The notes below the pieces were generated by a model that made no database searches, was not told where the DNA came from, and was given only the letters and a program-made list of their open reading frames with translations. Of a DNA stretch of 64,000 bases, positions 1 to 12,154 are shown piece after piece (position 1 is the stretch's first letter; the number at the start of each line of letters is the position of its first letter). This DNA comes from Anagrus nilaparvatae (taxonomy: Eukaryota > Arthropoda > Insecta > Hymenoptera > Mymaridae). Location: contig JAKSXM010000145.1 of NCBI GenBank assembly GCA_022575985.1, forward strand, positions 186,001-250,000, given 5' to 3'. The position numbers and the translations under genes are program-made.

Positions 1-345
1 TTCTTATATTAACAAAAAAATTAGAAAATTTTCGAAAAAATTTGTAAATGTTCGAAAAAAATCGTATAATTACTAAATTTAGTATATTAACGAAAAATTC
101 GAGTATTCTCGATTTTTTTTTTGTGAATTCGCAAGAAAAATTGATAATTTACAATTTTTTTTCTCGAAAATTTACAAAAAATAATTTTTTCGTAAAATCA
201 CGAAAAAAAATCGAGAATTCTCGAATTTTTCGAGAATATACTAAATTTAGTAAATTTACGATTTTTATCGAATATTTACAAAATTTTTTGAAAATTCGCT
301 AATTTTTCGAAAAAATTCTATTTTTTTTGTAAATCTAAGAAAGTT
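1..345. repeat. Degenerate A/T low-complexity repeat
   Basis: The whole stretch is built from short variants of TTCGAAAAATTT, AAATTTACGAAAAA and ATTCTCGAATTTT in both orientations. A similar composition returns at 3410-3640. It lies in intron 8 of the NRF-6-like gene. The open frame seen across it is a composition artefact. Bases 346-780 show nothing further. Confidence 0.6.
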
Positions 346-780
346 ACTTTTTACAGTGTAATAATAAGGAATTTAATTATTTATTAATTATTTTTTGTAA
401 TATATAAAATCAAGAACACGATAAGAATAAGCCCATCACTGGTATATATCATTAAATTTATAATAAAAAAGAAAATAAAGGTAAAAAATCGTTAATATTA
501 GATTAAAGGATTTTCCATAATAAAGTTTTTAATCTATAAAACCAAAAAAAGTAATTATTCAATATAAAAAAAAAGTAAATATACCATCATTTTTAATCAT
601 AGTGTACACAGTGTTTTATAAAGTTCGTATCGAATTTATATTATGAAAAGCCATTAAATTGTCGACTTATCGCCTTTATTATAAAATATATTGGTTTTAA
701 ATACAAAACCAATATTTATAATAGCGAATAAATTTTGAATAATATACTTTAAATTAATAAATTAAAAATAAAATACATAC

Positions 781-946
781 CATTTCAGTACGAGGGTACA
801 AAGAATTAATGTACAAAATATTTCTCCACCAATACTTCTCACAAGTAATATGATCAATTATTTGCGGCGAAAATACTGTAGTAGACATTGCATATTTCAT
901 GAATATTGCATTCAATAAAAGTACAACGAGGTAGGATGGTGTTAAT
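781..946 (-). CDS. nrf-6-like: NRF-6-like acyltransferase, exon 8 (last exon in window)
   Basis: 166-base exon, acceptor CACATGATTAG, donor GTATGT, phase 2 in and phase 0 out; residues 504-559. It encodes RLTPSYLVVLLLNAIFMKYA, ending ITCEKYWWRNILYINSLYPR plus TEM. The family motif CxxxWWxNLLYINxxxP is recognisable. The next expected block of the family (a W-Y-L-A-N-D-M-Q-like motif) is not found in 1-780, so the gene continues beyond the left edge. Family members are commonly 650-900 residues, so perhaps a quarter or more of the protein is missing here. Confidence 0.92.
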
Positions 947-1779
947 CTAATCATGTGAAAAATGAAAAAATAAGAAAATTTTAAATTTAGTTTTTTATAA
1001 TAGTCTGTAATAGTCTGTAAAAAAAAACTTAAACAAAAGCTCTCAAAATAGCTTGATTTAATGTCACCTGGAGTTGACATCCAATCTTTTATTATTTTTA
1101 TCACAGTTTGAATCCAGTACCTATTTTATATGCAATACATATTTTCAAATTTATAAGTAAAAAATATATTTAAATCTTTACTTTTCATTTTATTTCTATT
1201 TTATGTAAAAAAATTCTCTTAAAATAACTTTTGAAAATGTAAAAATATATTCTAAATAAATAATTTTTCCTTGATTTTTCTTATTTAAAAATATAATTTT
1301 AAAAACCACATGAATATACATATTTTTTTTGTTAAAAACCGCCTTTAATAATTTTAGTGGTTCTTTGTTAAAAAAATTTATAAAAAAAAGATATTAAAAA
1401 AAAATGTAATATTTATTTAATATCTTAAGAAATTTTACGTGGAAAATGTTTTACTTTGATGAAAATTTATACTATGAATATTAATAACATTTTTAACAGA
1501 TCTCGGTTACTTTTATAATAAAAAGATTATATATTTTTTATGGAATTTCATTATATTTTATAAAAGTTCAGGGTTTATTGATTAATTTTTTTTAGTTAAT
1601 TTTTTTTCGACAAAATGTGTGTTTACAAAATGCGTGTATGAAAACAAAATATATTTAAATTTTATTCTATTTTTTTTATACAACAAATTTTTTATATCTT
1701 TATAAAAAAGTTCAAATTTATAAATTCTTGTAATATTTATATCAAATAAACAGGATCATCCTGGTAGTTTTTTCAAAAC

Positions 1780-2739
1780 AAAAGCTATTTCCGAATGAGT
1801 ATAGCGATTTGGCCCCCGAAACCAAACCTAATTTAAGTAGTTGCATCCGAAAAGTTGTCAAATAACTCACTGATTCCCATTGGAATTATACCTCTAAGCA
1901 ACGACAGGCTCTCAAAAACTTGAAAGAACCGTTTTTATGGGGGTTTTTCAGATTTTATTTAATTTCTCAGACCAATAAACAGATAATACTCTATTCATAA
2001 ATTAGAAAACTTAACATTCCACTAATTTTCAAAAAAAAATTTTTTTAGTCCGTTAGGACCCTTTGAAGACCCTGAAAGATAATTTTGAATTTTTCGTTTT
2101 TTTTAAAATCTGCTGAAGGTGGAATCACTTACTAATACCCAACAATTTAAAACCTTCTACTGAAATTTACCCGCGCTTTTGAAAAAAATTGCCTTGAAAT
2201 TTCTATGTAACAGTATTTTATTGTTCCAAAAATGTTAAGGCATAGTTATGAAGCTGATTTTTATCAATATCTGTGGTATCAATCGTTTTACTCTGTTACC
2301 GCCGTTTATTCACGCTTTACGCATATTTTTGCTTTTTAAATGGGTATTAGAAATTGGTTCCCCCTCCAGGGGCTTTAAAAAATTTTTAAAAATAGTTTTT
2401 CACTCCCCTAGGACTATAAAAAATATTCAATGATGGTATATTTTTTCTATGTTCAAAAAACGATAAAGGCCTCAAAAAAAAATTTTCTTGAAAAGTGGTG
2501 AAATGTTAATTCTTCCAGCCTATGAGCAAAGTATTATCTGTTTATGGGTCAGAGAAATTAAATAAAATATAAAAAACTCCCAAAAACGGTTCTTTTAGGT
2601 TTTTGGGGGCCTGGCGTGGCCCTAGAGGTCTAATTCCAACGAGTATCAGGGAGTTTTTTGATAACTTTTCGGATGCTACTACTCAGGTTAAATTTGGTTT
2701 CGGGGGCCAAAACGCTATACTTATCCGGAAATAGCTTTT
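1780..2739. mobile_element. Long-inverted-repeat (foldback) element, family A, copy 1
   Basis: Two arms of roughly 260-270 bases are inverted copies: about 1780-2047 and 2468-2739. The left end reads AAAGCTATTTCCGAATGAGT and the right end is its near reverse complement, with GGCCCCCGAAACCAAA / TTTGGTTTCGGGGGCC further in. The loop (2048-2467) has no transposase. A second copy of the same family is split at 35130-35365 and 42155-42282. It is probably a non-autonomous DNA transposon; the superfamily is not assigned because no clear target duplication was found. Confidence 0.75.
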
Positions 2740-3409
2740 CTCGGGTACTAGTCGAGTATATGCAAATATCGTCAAATATCGCTAGCAACGCTGTCCACGG
2801 AAACAATTTGGGGTAAAAAAGTTAGCTTACTGAATTTATTACTAGGGTGAATTCCAACCAGTGATTTTCAAGATTCGCTAATAATTGAATATATTTTGCA
2901 TGAATCAGGAGTCGTGAATGATATGATAGCTAAAATAAAAATAATGAAAAAAATTCTAATAAAATTGTTTGCGTAAAAATTAATAGGAACGTTTTATTTT
3001 GTTATAGCGTAATCTTAATTTTTCTTATTATTTATTCACAAAAATCTATTTTTTTTTTGCATTTTAACCTCTTGTTGAGTTTAAATGCCATGAATAATTT
3101 TTGGCAATTCATTTAATTTTTCACACAAAATTAAACTATTTATTAGAAAACCATGAAAAAGGTATGGTTAGAATTCAATCCCCAAGGAGATAGTAGAAAA
3201 AAATTCCACAATATCAGCGTTATGCAATTATTGAACAATTTTATTTAAGCACACCTTGTCATTTTCTGAAATATTTATTGAGTGTGAAGGCTCTTGAATA
3301 TTTATTGGCATCTTGAAAGCTCTTGAAAAATAGTTGCTATAAGATAAGTATTCAACAGCTTTTAAGATATGCACTGTTAAAATTAACTCTCATGTAAGTT
3401 ACAGAAAAA

Positions 3410-3650
3410 TATTTATTTGAAAAAATTTGTAAATTTTTGATAAAAACTGTAAATAGTAAATAAACGAAAAAATCGAAAACTCTCGAATTTAATTTTGGAT
3501 TCTTGAAAATAGATAAATTCATAATTTTTTTATCTCGCGAATTTAAAAATAAAATTGCTATCTCGCAATTTTTGTCACAAAATCAAAAAAATAAACTAAA
3601 TATTTACAATTTTTTTCTCGAAAATTTACTAATTTTCTTTGAAGATTTAC
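3410..3650. repeat. A/T low-complexity repeat similar to window start
   Basis: Repeated AAAATTTGTAAATTTTT, CGAAAAAATCGAAAACTCTCG and CTCGCGAATTTAAAAAT segments resemble the block at 1-345. No gene is supported here. The rest of intron 7 (947-1779, 2740-3409, 3660-3977 and 4712-5084) is A+T-rich with no recognised feature. Confidence 0.45.
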
Positions 3651-3981
3651 AGAAGTTACTTATAACTGCGCACCAATGGCTATTAAAAAGTCTTGAAGCA
3701 CCCGGTATATATTCACAAAATAATATCGCAATGTGGTCTTAGAGTACGCGTATTAAATAATAATCATTTCTGTTATAAAAAAGCAACAGATACAAATTTT
3801 TTTATTTTTTTTTTAACACAAAATTATTTATTATTTCGATTTCTAGTAAAAAAAACAACGAAAGGAGAAGCTAGTTCAGAAATCCTGACCAAGAACATTC
3901 CTGGAAAAAATCCAGATTCTAAAACTTCTATTTGTTTTCTGTTATTTGTTTTTATTAAAAAATGATATAAAATTTATTTAA

Positions 3982-4707
3982 GGCCACTGTCTCTTTTTTG
4001 TGGCGATTTTCAAAGGATTTTCAACATTTTTTTTCTCAGCTGTTTTATTATAAAAGTTTACAAATTTATTTTTAAATAATTACAAAACTATTCTAGATGA
4101 CATAAAAAAATTTTTGTTTCATATGCTTTTTTTTTACAGTTTGTAGATGGCGTGAAAGTAGAGGCTCGAAAAAAAAATTGAAAAACGGTTCCCATCATAG
4201 CGCCTATTGTAGGCATCAAAACAAAAAAATAAAAAGTCATTTTAATCTCTATAGTTTCCTCTTGTATGTGAACCAACATTTAGCAAAAAATACAAAAAAT
4301 TGACCATTTGGTGAACCAAAAACGAAAAATGTAGTTTTTGACGTTAAAAAATGCGCCTAAAACGGACAATAAAAATTTTTCTGATGCATAAAAAGCTGAT
4401 ATTGTTGGTTCACATACTAGGTATTGCAATAACGAAAAAAATGAAACAAGATTCATGTCGGTAGCTCAATTAGTTTTCGAGCTAGCGTGGGAACCGATTT
4501 CAAAAAAGTAGTTTCGAGAAAAACGCGTTTAAAGTTTTTAAATGCGTATGTTTTCATATGACTACGACCCATAAAAATCGAAATATCTAAAAAACATATT
4601 TTTTTTTTTGCTTGAAATTTGTTTTTTAGATTCTTGAAATGTTTTAGCATAAGATAATGAAATAAAAAAAAAATGAAAAAAAAAATCCCAATAAAGAGAC
4701 AGTGGCC
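3982..4707. mobile_element. TTAA-flanked MITE (piggyBac-type), 726 bp
   Basis: Terminal inverted repeats GGCCACTGTCTCTTT at 3982 and its reverse complement ending at 4707 are bounded by TTAA on both sides (3978-3981 and 4708-4711). TTAA target duplication is the mark of piggyBac-type transposition. The interior has only short open frames and no transposase motif, so it is a non-autonomous element. Its ends differ from those of the second TTAA element at 55553-56068, so the two belong to different families. Confidence 0.75.
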
Positions 4708-5084
4708 TTAAGTTTATACAGGGTTTGAAAAAAACAATTGACCAAGAAATTAAATTTAATACTAACTTTTAATTCATGTTTTTTTATTTTATGAATTGTA
4801 AGTTTTATCAACTTCATCAGTAATAATACGGATTTATTTAATTTTGTATTATTTCCGCATATTTTATTTAATAAAAATTTAATAATCTTTTGCGAAGGTT
4901 TTAATGAGAGATACAAAAATGTCAAAAGCAAAAATATTTTTTAATTAAAAGAATCAATTGACTGATTTCAAACAAAGATACTTGTTTCAAGGATGATACT
5001 ACGAAATTATAAGTTGTAAAAATAAAATGCATTTTTAAAATTTTAAGATATAGAGATAAAATTAGTTTTAAAAAATATACAAAC

Positions 5085-5204
5085 CTTATAAATCTGTACA
5101 ATATCATAACTAAAAATTTCCTAGAACTATTAATTAAATAATTTCCTTTTAAAATATTTGATTTTCCTAATGACCGATAAAAAAGTATAGTCATCAATAA
5201 ACCA
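5085..5204 (-). CDS. nrf-6-like: NRF-6-like acyltransferase, exon 7
   Basis: 120-base exon with acceptor TTTTTGGTCTAG and donor GTTTGT, phase 2 in and phase 2 out; residues 464-503. It encodes SGLLMTILFYRSLGKSN, a membrane helix, and then FLVMILYRFI leading into the RLTPSY motif of exon 8. The donor is non-consensus at +3/+4 but keeps the frame exactly. Coding continues 4.1 kb away at 946. Confidence 0.88.
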
Positions 5205-5266
5205 CTAGACCAAAAAAAAACGTAATTAAATATTTTTAAAATATTTTTTATGTTTCTTTAAATTAC

Positions 5267-5360
5267 CTAATAAAAAAGAATGTGTCAACTGAAAACGTCG
5301 CATTACTGACAGTTTGGAACATGATATTCCTTTCAGTCACAGCTCGTAAACTCTTGTTTT
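5267..5360 (-). CDS. nrf-6-like: NRF-6-like acyltransferase, exon 6
   Basis: 94-base exon after acceptor TTTTTATCTAG, ending at donor AG|GTAATT; residues 433 (part) to 463. It codes NKSLRAVTERNIMFQTVSNA and then TFSVDTFFFI, one of the most conserved blocks of the NRF-6 family, leading into the next membrane helix. Introns of 74 and 62 bases flank it, so exons 4-7 form a tight cluster, unlike exons 1-3. It leaves in phase 2, and the split codon AG|T gives Ser of FFFISGLL. Confidence 0.93.
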
Positions 5361-5434
5361 CTAGATAAAAAAAATATTTTTTAAATAAGCATAAGCTGTT
5401 TAAGAAATAAAAAAAAAATTTCAATAATATAAAC

Positions 5435-5605
5435 CTGCTATAGAAAAAACTTGTAAATAAGTATGAACTAAAACAACCCATGCCAATGACATCACTCTTA
5501 ATCCATGAAGACACGTTAAATTACTTTTAGCTGCTGGTTCTGTATTTACAATTTTGCTTCCATTGCTTATTGGATTAAATGCTAATAAACATTTGACGAG
5601 AATTC
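5435..5605 (-). CDS. nrf-6-like: NRF-6-like acyltransferase, exon 5 (start of acyltransferase-3 domain)
   Basis: 171-base exon between acceptor TTTATTCAAG and the weaker donor GTTTAT; phase 1 on both sides, residues 376-432. It carries the signature start of the acyltransferase-3 domain, CLHGLRVMSLAWVVLVHTYL. Arg412 and His423 form the family R-x10-H motif thought to be catalytically important. The upstream piece ILVKCLLAFNPISNGSKIV is the usual lead-in seen in insect NRF-6 proteins. It joins exon 6 through a split Glu codon (G|AA). Confidence 0.93.
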
Positions 5606-5662
5606 CTTGAATAAAAAAATAAAAATTAATTTCATAAAAAACATAAAATTTAAAATAATTAC
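5606..5662 (-). other. 57-base in-frame intron 4 (possible retained intron)
   Basis: Between DDDDDR and ILVKC the genomic frame stays open through a 57-base segment that starts GTAATT and ends TTTTTATTCAAG. Removing it restores the family lead-in to the acyltransferase domain. Retaining it would add 19 hydrophobic residues (YFKFYVFYEINFYFFIQ and flanks). The size is at the short end for insect introns, though neighbouring introns are 62 and 74 bases. Splicing is inferred from the splice-site match and the family alignment, not proven. Confidence 0.7.
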
Positions 5663-5940
5663 CTCTATCGTCATCATCGTCCTCGTCATGGTGGTTATCG
5701 TGATTTTTAATATTAATTTTTTTACTTTTCGGTGTTCCATTATCAATTTTTTCTATCAATTCTTTGTCGTGGTGATTAATACTAATTGAGTGTTCGTCCA
5801 AATGTTTGTTAACAAATTTACTTCTTTGTTCATTGTTGTTTGATACACTCAACGAATCAGTATCTTTGATAACTGATAAATTATGATAATCATAAATAAC
5901 AGCAAATAACATTAACAAACATACTATTCCAGTAATGAAC
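5663..5940 (-). CDS. nrf-6-like: NRF-6-like acyltransferase, exon 4 (first membrane helix, acidic His/Asp loop)
   Basis: 278-base exon, acceptor TCATTTTATAG, donor G|GTAATT. It codes residues 284-375. It begins with a hydrophobic helix, FITGIVCLLMLFAVIYDYH, the first transmembrane segment after the NRF domain. A long hydrophilic loop follows with many Asn, His and Lys residues and ends in a run DNHHDEDDDDDR. Such a loop between the first helix and the acyltransferase core is normal for the family, and its sequence varies. The exon leaves in phase 1 into a 57-base intron. Confidence 0.87.
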
Positions 5941-8900
5941 CTATAAAATGAAAAACATTGCTTTGTTAATTCAGTTCTGTAAAGCTTATTGGTATTTCAA
6001 TTATTTCTACTTTATTAAAACATTTATTGAGAACATTTAATTTAATTTATGACTTAAATAATTCTATTTATTTTTAGTAATAAAACAGGTACCTTTTATT
6101 AAATAACTAATATATTATGACAGTTTCATATAATATGAATAAAAGTTAAATGAGAAAATTTTCATATAATGAAATTATCAAAAAGATAAGTTTCAAGCTT
6201 TTAGAGAATTCATTTTATATGCTTTCGATCGATTAATATTAAATTATATTATACGTACATGATAAAAGCATCAAAATTAATTGAATATGGCTTTTTGTCT
6301 TTCTAACTATAGTGATAATTATCGACAGTTCATTTTAATTATTTGACAAAAATTATAATTTCTATGTTAATCAATATATTAATAATTATTTTAACAAGGT
6401 GAGATCACGATTATCAGATTACTACGGTCCTTTATATGCAAGGTCGCTTAGATGTCATAAGGATAAAATAAATGAGTAAAAATAATTTATTGATATACGG
6501 AGAATATATTTAGAATACCTTCAGTTTTTTTGAGAAAATAATAATTTCATATTCTGAAATTGGGACAAATGTTTCAGGTTCAGAATTTACAGTCTCCTAA
6601 AAGAATTTATTAGGGCATATTTTTTAACCGTTGTAAAATAACCTTATCGGCCACATTGTTTTTTAAAAAATTAAAAAATTTATTTTCATTTTTTTTTTTG
6701 AATTTACTAAATTTAGAACATTTTTATAAGATTGTAAAATATTGTTAAATTATATTGTGATGACCTAGATTTTAAAAATGTTTAAGTAATCAAATACCTT
6801 GTAACCTGTTATACAAAAATAACTCTTCTGTATTTTAATAATTAATTTAATAATAGACTTAATAATGTCTGAGTCAATAATTTTTTTACTATATTATCTT
6901 TAATATTATTTTATATATTATCTATTTAAAAATGAATTATTGGTATAAGATTAACCCTTTACCCCCTTTGTGTCTTATTCTAGGTCAATTTTCGTGCAAG
7001 TGGGGAATTTGATTTCAAAAATAAACGCCCATAAATTTATTTTTAAATATTTGTTACAGCATAATAAACAAATGTTTTGAAATGTATATTTTTATCTTTT
7101 TAACTTAATAAAAATTTAAAGTACAAATTACTACAAAGATATTTAATTTTTTTACTTCCACATAAACATTATTTAGAAAGTATTTTTTTTTCTGTGTACG
7201 CACATACTTATTTAATAATTAACTTGATTTTGACATTAAATGCAACCTGTCTTTCTAATATATGCATATAAATAATATGTAATAGAATTGAGTTTAACAA
7301 ACGTACTATGCGTTACTCAAGTGAAATTTCATAATTTACAAAACAAGAAATTATTATTATTTAATTTTATTCAAGCACACGTACTAATGCTAAATAATAT
7401 TTTAAAGTATTAAGTAAAATCAAATAATTAGTTCTGTCGTAGATTTTTTTTTATTTTTTACAGATTTTTTTGTTGCTGTTTATGCTTTTTTGATTGTTTA
7501 ATTCGTACATTTTATGTTCATTTATTGGCAAACAATATGAATTTTTATAAGTTTTGTTTTACACATTTTTTAAGGTTTTTTTCAACTAATCGAGGTTTTT
7601 GGGTTGCTCAATACAAATATGATATAGACTCTACACTTGGGGTAAACCAACCAAAAAATACTGTGCTGCTGGTAGAAAAACCAGCGAAACTAGTACCACA
7701 GTATAGTTTTTTGCCAGCTACATTATACTTTGTGGGCTAACCCTCCAGCAAGTGAAATGAAAGTAATACGAAACTTTTCATTATAAATATCTGTTTGCTG
7801 TAAAATAAGCAGATTTCGGTTATTATACAATTTTTCATATTTTATTGTCTGAAAAATTTAATTAAATTTGGTTATCATATTTGAATTTAGTAACCTAAAC
7901 ATTTTTTAGTAACCTAAAAAACGTAAATAACCAAGAAATATCTTAAAAACCTATAAAATACCTAAAATTTCCTAATGTGTACAGTAAAAAATAATGTAGT
8001 AGCATTATTATCTTAGTAATATTTTTATAAAAGTTAAGTAAAATTACTACAATTTGTAATAATAATAATAATTTGTAAATTTACTACAATTTGTAGTAAT
8101 AAATACTAATTTGCAGCAAAATTGTATGCATTATTTTTTACTGAGTGAGCAAATGGACTAATTTCAATAAAATACCGGATATCATATTTATGTTCAGTGA
8201 CTTAAAAAACTTGTACACCCGATAAAATATTCCATCAACCTATATAAAGAATAAAAAAATGTATAGCTGGTTACGGTTTTGACATATCAACGATCATGGA
8301 ACATGTTCAGTTATAACAGTTTTAAAGTATACTCCCATAAGTCCTAGAACCGAAATTATCATAAACCCGGACATAAAATACTTCAAACTATTTTATATCC
8401 CTAAGCATAAAAAATTTTGAAAAGAATATAAATATCTGCATAATTAAGGGGTTAAAAAAAAGCTTTTTGAAAAACTGTTAAGTATTATTAATTTAAAAAA
8501 AGATTTATATTATTATTGACCTTTTGTTTTTTGAAATATTCTAAGAATTAGGTATCTATTATTTTATTTTTAAATAAAACTTAATGAATTATTAATAAAT
8601 TAGACGTCTCATGACCTACTGATAATATAAAAGATTACTTTTTTTGGATAAATATATTATTTTTTTGACAGAAGTGTTACGATACCCAAATAAAGTAAAA
8701 AAAAAAAATTTTATATAAAAATCAGTTAAATATTTTGTTATATTAAAAAAAAACTATTTCAATGACAACAATCTCTACTATTTATATATGAATAACAAAA
8801 ACAGAACTTATTTTTTCTACGTATTGAATAATATATTAGATTTAAGTTTATCTATAGAAATCAGAAAATTTCTTTTATATAATAATATTTAGGATAAAAT

Positions 8901-10084
8901 CGATGCTTATTTATATGTAAATTGTTGAAAATCTATTTTCTGAATAAGTATAATCGAGTTTCGAAAGAGTTTACTTGCTTTTATATAAATTTAATCTTGT
9001 CAATATAGTGAATTTAGATATTCATGCTTTTAACTTTCTAGTACTTACTGGACACACTTAGAATGTTTGTGCTTTTTACGCTTTAAGTAATTGCTTTAGT
9101 CAAAGATAAGTTGCTTAGATTCAGATTTATTTTTCATTTTTTTTATTTTTTCGTTTATTCATTTTTTTTGAAACCTAAATCTTAATTTACGATTGTTTTA
9201 ATGAAGGGAAAAACATGTATATATAAGAGACTACCTTCATGCTAAGCCTGAGGTTACTTGAAGTAGTGCATCAGAGTTATAATATGGTCTGGGTCAAGGT
9301 TATATTTTCCGATTTGCCGTGTTTCCATGTAAAAATTTTGAAACAATTTTTAGACAATTTAGCCAGTATATGTTGGATGTATGCTTTTTTTTTCTAAAGT
9401 TTGTGCAAGGTACTTATATGTGATATGTAAATTTTTGGATATGCTGATTTCAAATTTTTAGGTCCCGACCCTAATCAGCCCTAATACCGAAAAACTGTAT
9501 TTTTCGGTCAATTTTGAAGGTTACTTTAACATGTTATCATTAAAATGATAGATAACATGTTTTCGATGTCATTGAAAAAGAATATTTAGGTCATAGTCCC
9601 AAAAACTTTCTTCTAATACCATTTACGGCCATCTGCATGCCCGTTTTTCCTTTTTTTACGTATTACTTAAGATACTTAAGATTTGTTTAGTGCAAAGAAT
9701 ATTGAACAAGTAGCAGCAGAAAATATATTTAAGCCCTTTATGAGCCTCTTACCAGGTTAAAACTTCTTCTAAAATAAGATACATAATCAAAATAATTAAG
9801 ACTAAGATGTATCTAATAGAAGAATTTATTTGTTTATTAAAAAGATTAGTATAATCATAATCACAATCATAATCTTTATTTCCTTGCTTAATTTATTATA
9901 CAAGGGAAGATTTGCGCAATTTGTTTATTTTACATTTGTTTTTTACTTAAAATAATAGTACATTATTTCATTGATAAGATTTATATGATAAAAAATAAAT
10001 TAAGAAATATAATAAAATGTGAAGAGTTTTACATAATAAAATACTAAATGACATCATTCTTTTTTGTGTAATCATATAGGATAA
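5941..10084. other. Intronic A+T-rich DNA, no gene seen
   Basis: First 4.1 kb of intron 3 of the NRF-6-like gene. It contains long A/T tracts, short AAT microsatellite pieces (about 8040-8110) and a small hairpin at about 9524-9561 around TAACATGTTATC / GATAACATGTT. No open frame with recognisable similarity was found on either strand. The segment 9230-9660 is less A/T-biased and may be an old repeat, but it was not identified. Confidence 0.6.
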
Positions 10085-12115
10085 TATATATTAGGTTAAC
10101 CAGTTTTCTGGCTCTGACCTTGCTCAGACCTTTTAAAACCTGTGTAAAATTGAACGCTTTATTTTCGTTCGGGTAAAAGTTTTTCCCTCTAGTCATTATA
10201 GAAGTAGCAGGTAGTTATCATATGAAAAATATCGTTCCTCATTGAACAACATTCACAATACCCATCTATTACGTTGATTTTTTTATTTTTAGGTAAATTT
10301 TAGTCACATAGTTGTTATATTGTCTAATCTGGGCCAAAACCCTCTTATGATACAGTGAAATCATTAGGTCTAGGTAATTCGTTGTGGATTCTATTTGGGA
10401 TATCATTGGATATTTTTTTATATACATTAGACATTAGGTGTTGTTTTTGATTGATAAGGTCTTCTTTTGATAGATTATCTTTTGATAGATTATCTTTTGA
10501 TAGATTATTCCAAGTTTCAGCTTTTTTAATTTTATCAAAGAAAATTTCTTTGACCTGAATAAACCGGTTATATTTATTAGATTTATTGGATGCAGGATCA
10601 TATGGTAATTTTTTAAATCTATTGTAGCAAATTCTAGGGTATCTCTAATCCGGTATCTCTAAAATAGAACCAATATAACTCAGTATTCGCTTAAAGCACT
10701 TTCTCTAAGGTTTCAAGGTTTGTTTCCATTCTGATTACGTACCCAGGGGTATTTAAAGGAGCAAATAACAGTTTTTTATAGAAAGTATTTTGTACTTTTT
10801 CAAGTTCAGTAATTTGTCTTACACATCACACTAGGGCCGCCTACAGAACCGTCGATACAACCAAAGCCTCAAATAATTTGTTACATATCCTTAAGTTTAT
10901 AAAATTGATTTTATTTATCAGATTTATTGTATAGGCTGGGTTGCTCTTAAAGCCTTGGAGATGAAGTTTTTTGTTGCTTTATCATAAATTCCTGATTGTG
11001 TGAACATATCTCCTAAGAATAAATAATTTTTTGCATATTCAATCTTTTTATTCTTATAAAACAGTGGGGTTTGTTTATTTTTGTGACCATGTCCACCTTT
11101 TTTAAATAAAATAAATTTTGTTGTATCTGTATTTAGTTCTAGGAGGTTACGATCATTATAGTTTTCAATTTGATGGATAAGTCTATTTTGATATACTGCT
11201 GATTCTGATGAAAAAACCATATCGTTCGCATATGCTAGGACTACAATTGCATGTAATCTGTCCATTTGGACATCTCTTAGTCCATTGTCTAATAGGAATT
11301 CTTCAAGGTCTGAGATAAATAGTGTAAAAGCAGATGGCTTAGAATCTCCCCTTGAAGTACTCCTTTAGATATTTTGCATTTTATCGAGCCACCTTCACTG
11401 TTTTTTAAGACTAACTCGGCTTTATTATATAAGTCCATGATTATGTTTAATATTCTGTGGCTTACCCCCAATTTACTTAATTTGTTAAACAATATTTTAT
11501 GTGAGACAGAAGGGAAGGCGCCCTTTAGGTCATCTAATAATGCGTATAATTTTCCATCTTTTTCCCGTAGACGGAAATTAACTAATGAACTTAACACAAA
11601 AATGTTGTTTAGTGTACTTTTTGCCTAAAACCCGCCTGCCATTTCAGCAGCTTGTTATTATTTAATTCCTGATTATAAAGTCTATTATTTGTGAATAATT
11701 CGACTATGGTATTCACCAGTGAAATTTTGCGATAGTTTTCAGGATTTTACATGTCATCCTTTTTGTAAATCATTTTACATAGTATATATCCCCAAGAATC
11801 TGGTACTTTTTGTTCTGACATAATTCTATTGAATTAAACATTTATATACAAGATCCAGTTTCCTGGTAAATTTTTTAGAAACTCGTTGGCAATCTCGTCC
11901 TCTCAAGGTGCTTTTATTAGTTTAATTTTCTTTAATGCCACTGTAATTTTCTCTAATGTTACATCAGCATCCAGGGTGGGATCAAGGTTGTCCTCGAAAG
12001 TTAATTTTTCATTTATTAGCTTGTTTGGGTATATTTTTTGAAAAAGAATTTAAGTTAACTTTATCAAGATTTATTTTTTTACGGACTTGCACAGCTTTGC
12101 TCAGTGTCGATATCA
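10085..12115 (-). pseudogene. Non-LTR retrotransposon (LINE) reverse-transcriptase remnant
   Basis: Reading the minus strand from 12115 downward and allowing frameshifts and stops, a LINE ORF2 is visible. Segments include LDADVTLEKITVALKKIK and EDEIANEFLKNLPGNW (upstream of RT), ENYRKISLVNTIVELFTNN, then LYALLDDLKGAFPSVSHKIL and SKGVLQGEILS (RT palm). The catalytic box is mutated to AYANDMVF at about 11220-11235. A Cys/His knuckle CECC(x)8HMITTC lies near 10240. No endonuclease domain is seen, so it is 5'-truncated. Multiple frames and stops mark it as dead. The clade is uncertain (Jockey, R1 or related). It lies in the sense orientation to the host gene. Confidence 0.8.
10464..10510 (-). repeat. 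15-bp tandem repeat inside the LINE 3' coding part
   Basis: The unit TTTTGATAGATTATC is repeated about three times without interruption. On the coding (minus) strand it would read DNLSK repeated, in frame with the LINE C-terminal region. It probably arose by replication slippage within the element. Confidence 0.7.
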
Positions 12116-12154
12116 TAACCAATGAGGTTCTACCGAGGTGCGTTCATTGCTAGT

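Noticed and set aside
48..302. 84-codon open frame at the left edge
   Set aside because: Made only of low-complexity A/T repeats with Phe/Lys/Asn/Ile bias.
1..780. Next exon of the NRF-6-like gene
   Set aside because: No minus-strand match to the expected WYLAND-type motif with an acceptor was found in this stretch.
5607..5789. Plus-strand 60-codon frame over exon 4
   Set aside because: Antisense of the exon and of the mini-intron; Ile/Val-rich artefact.
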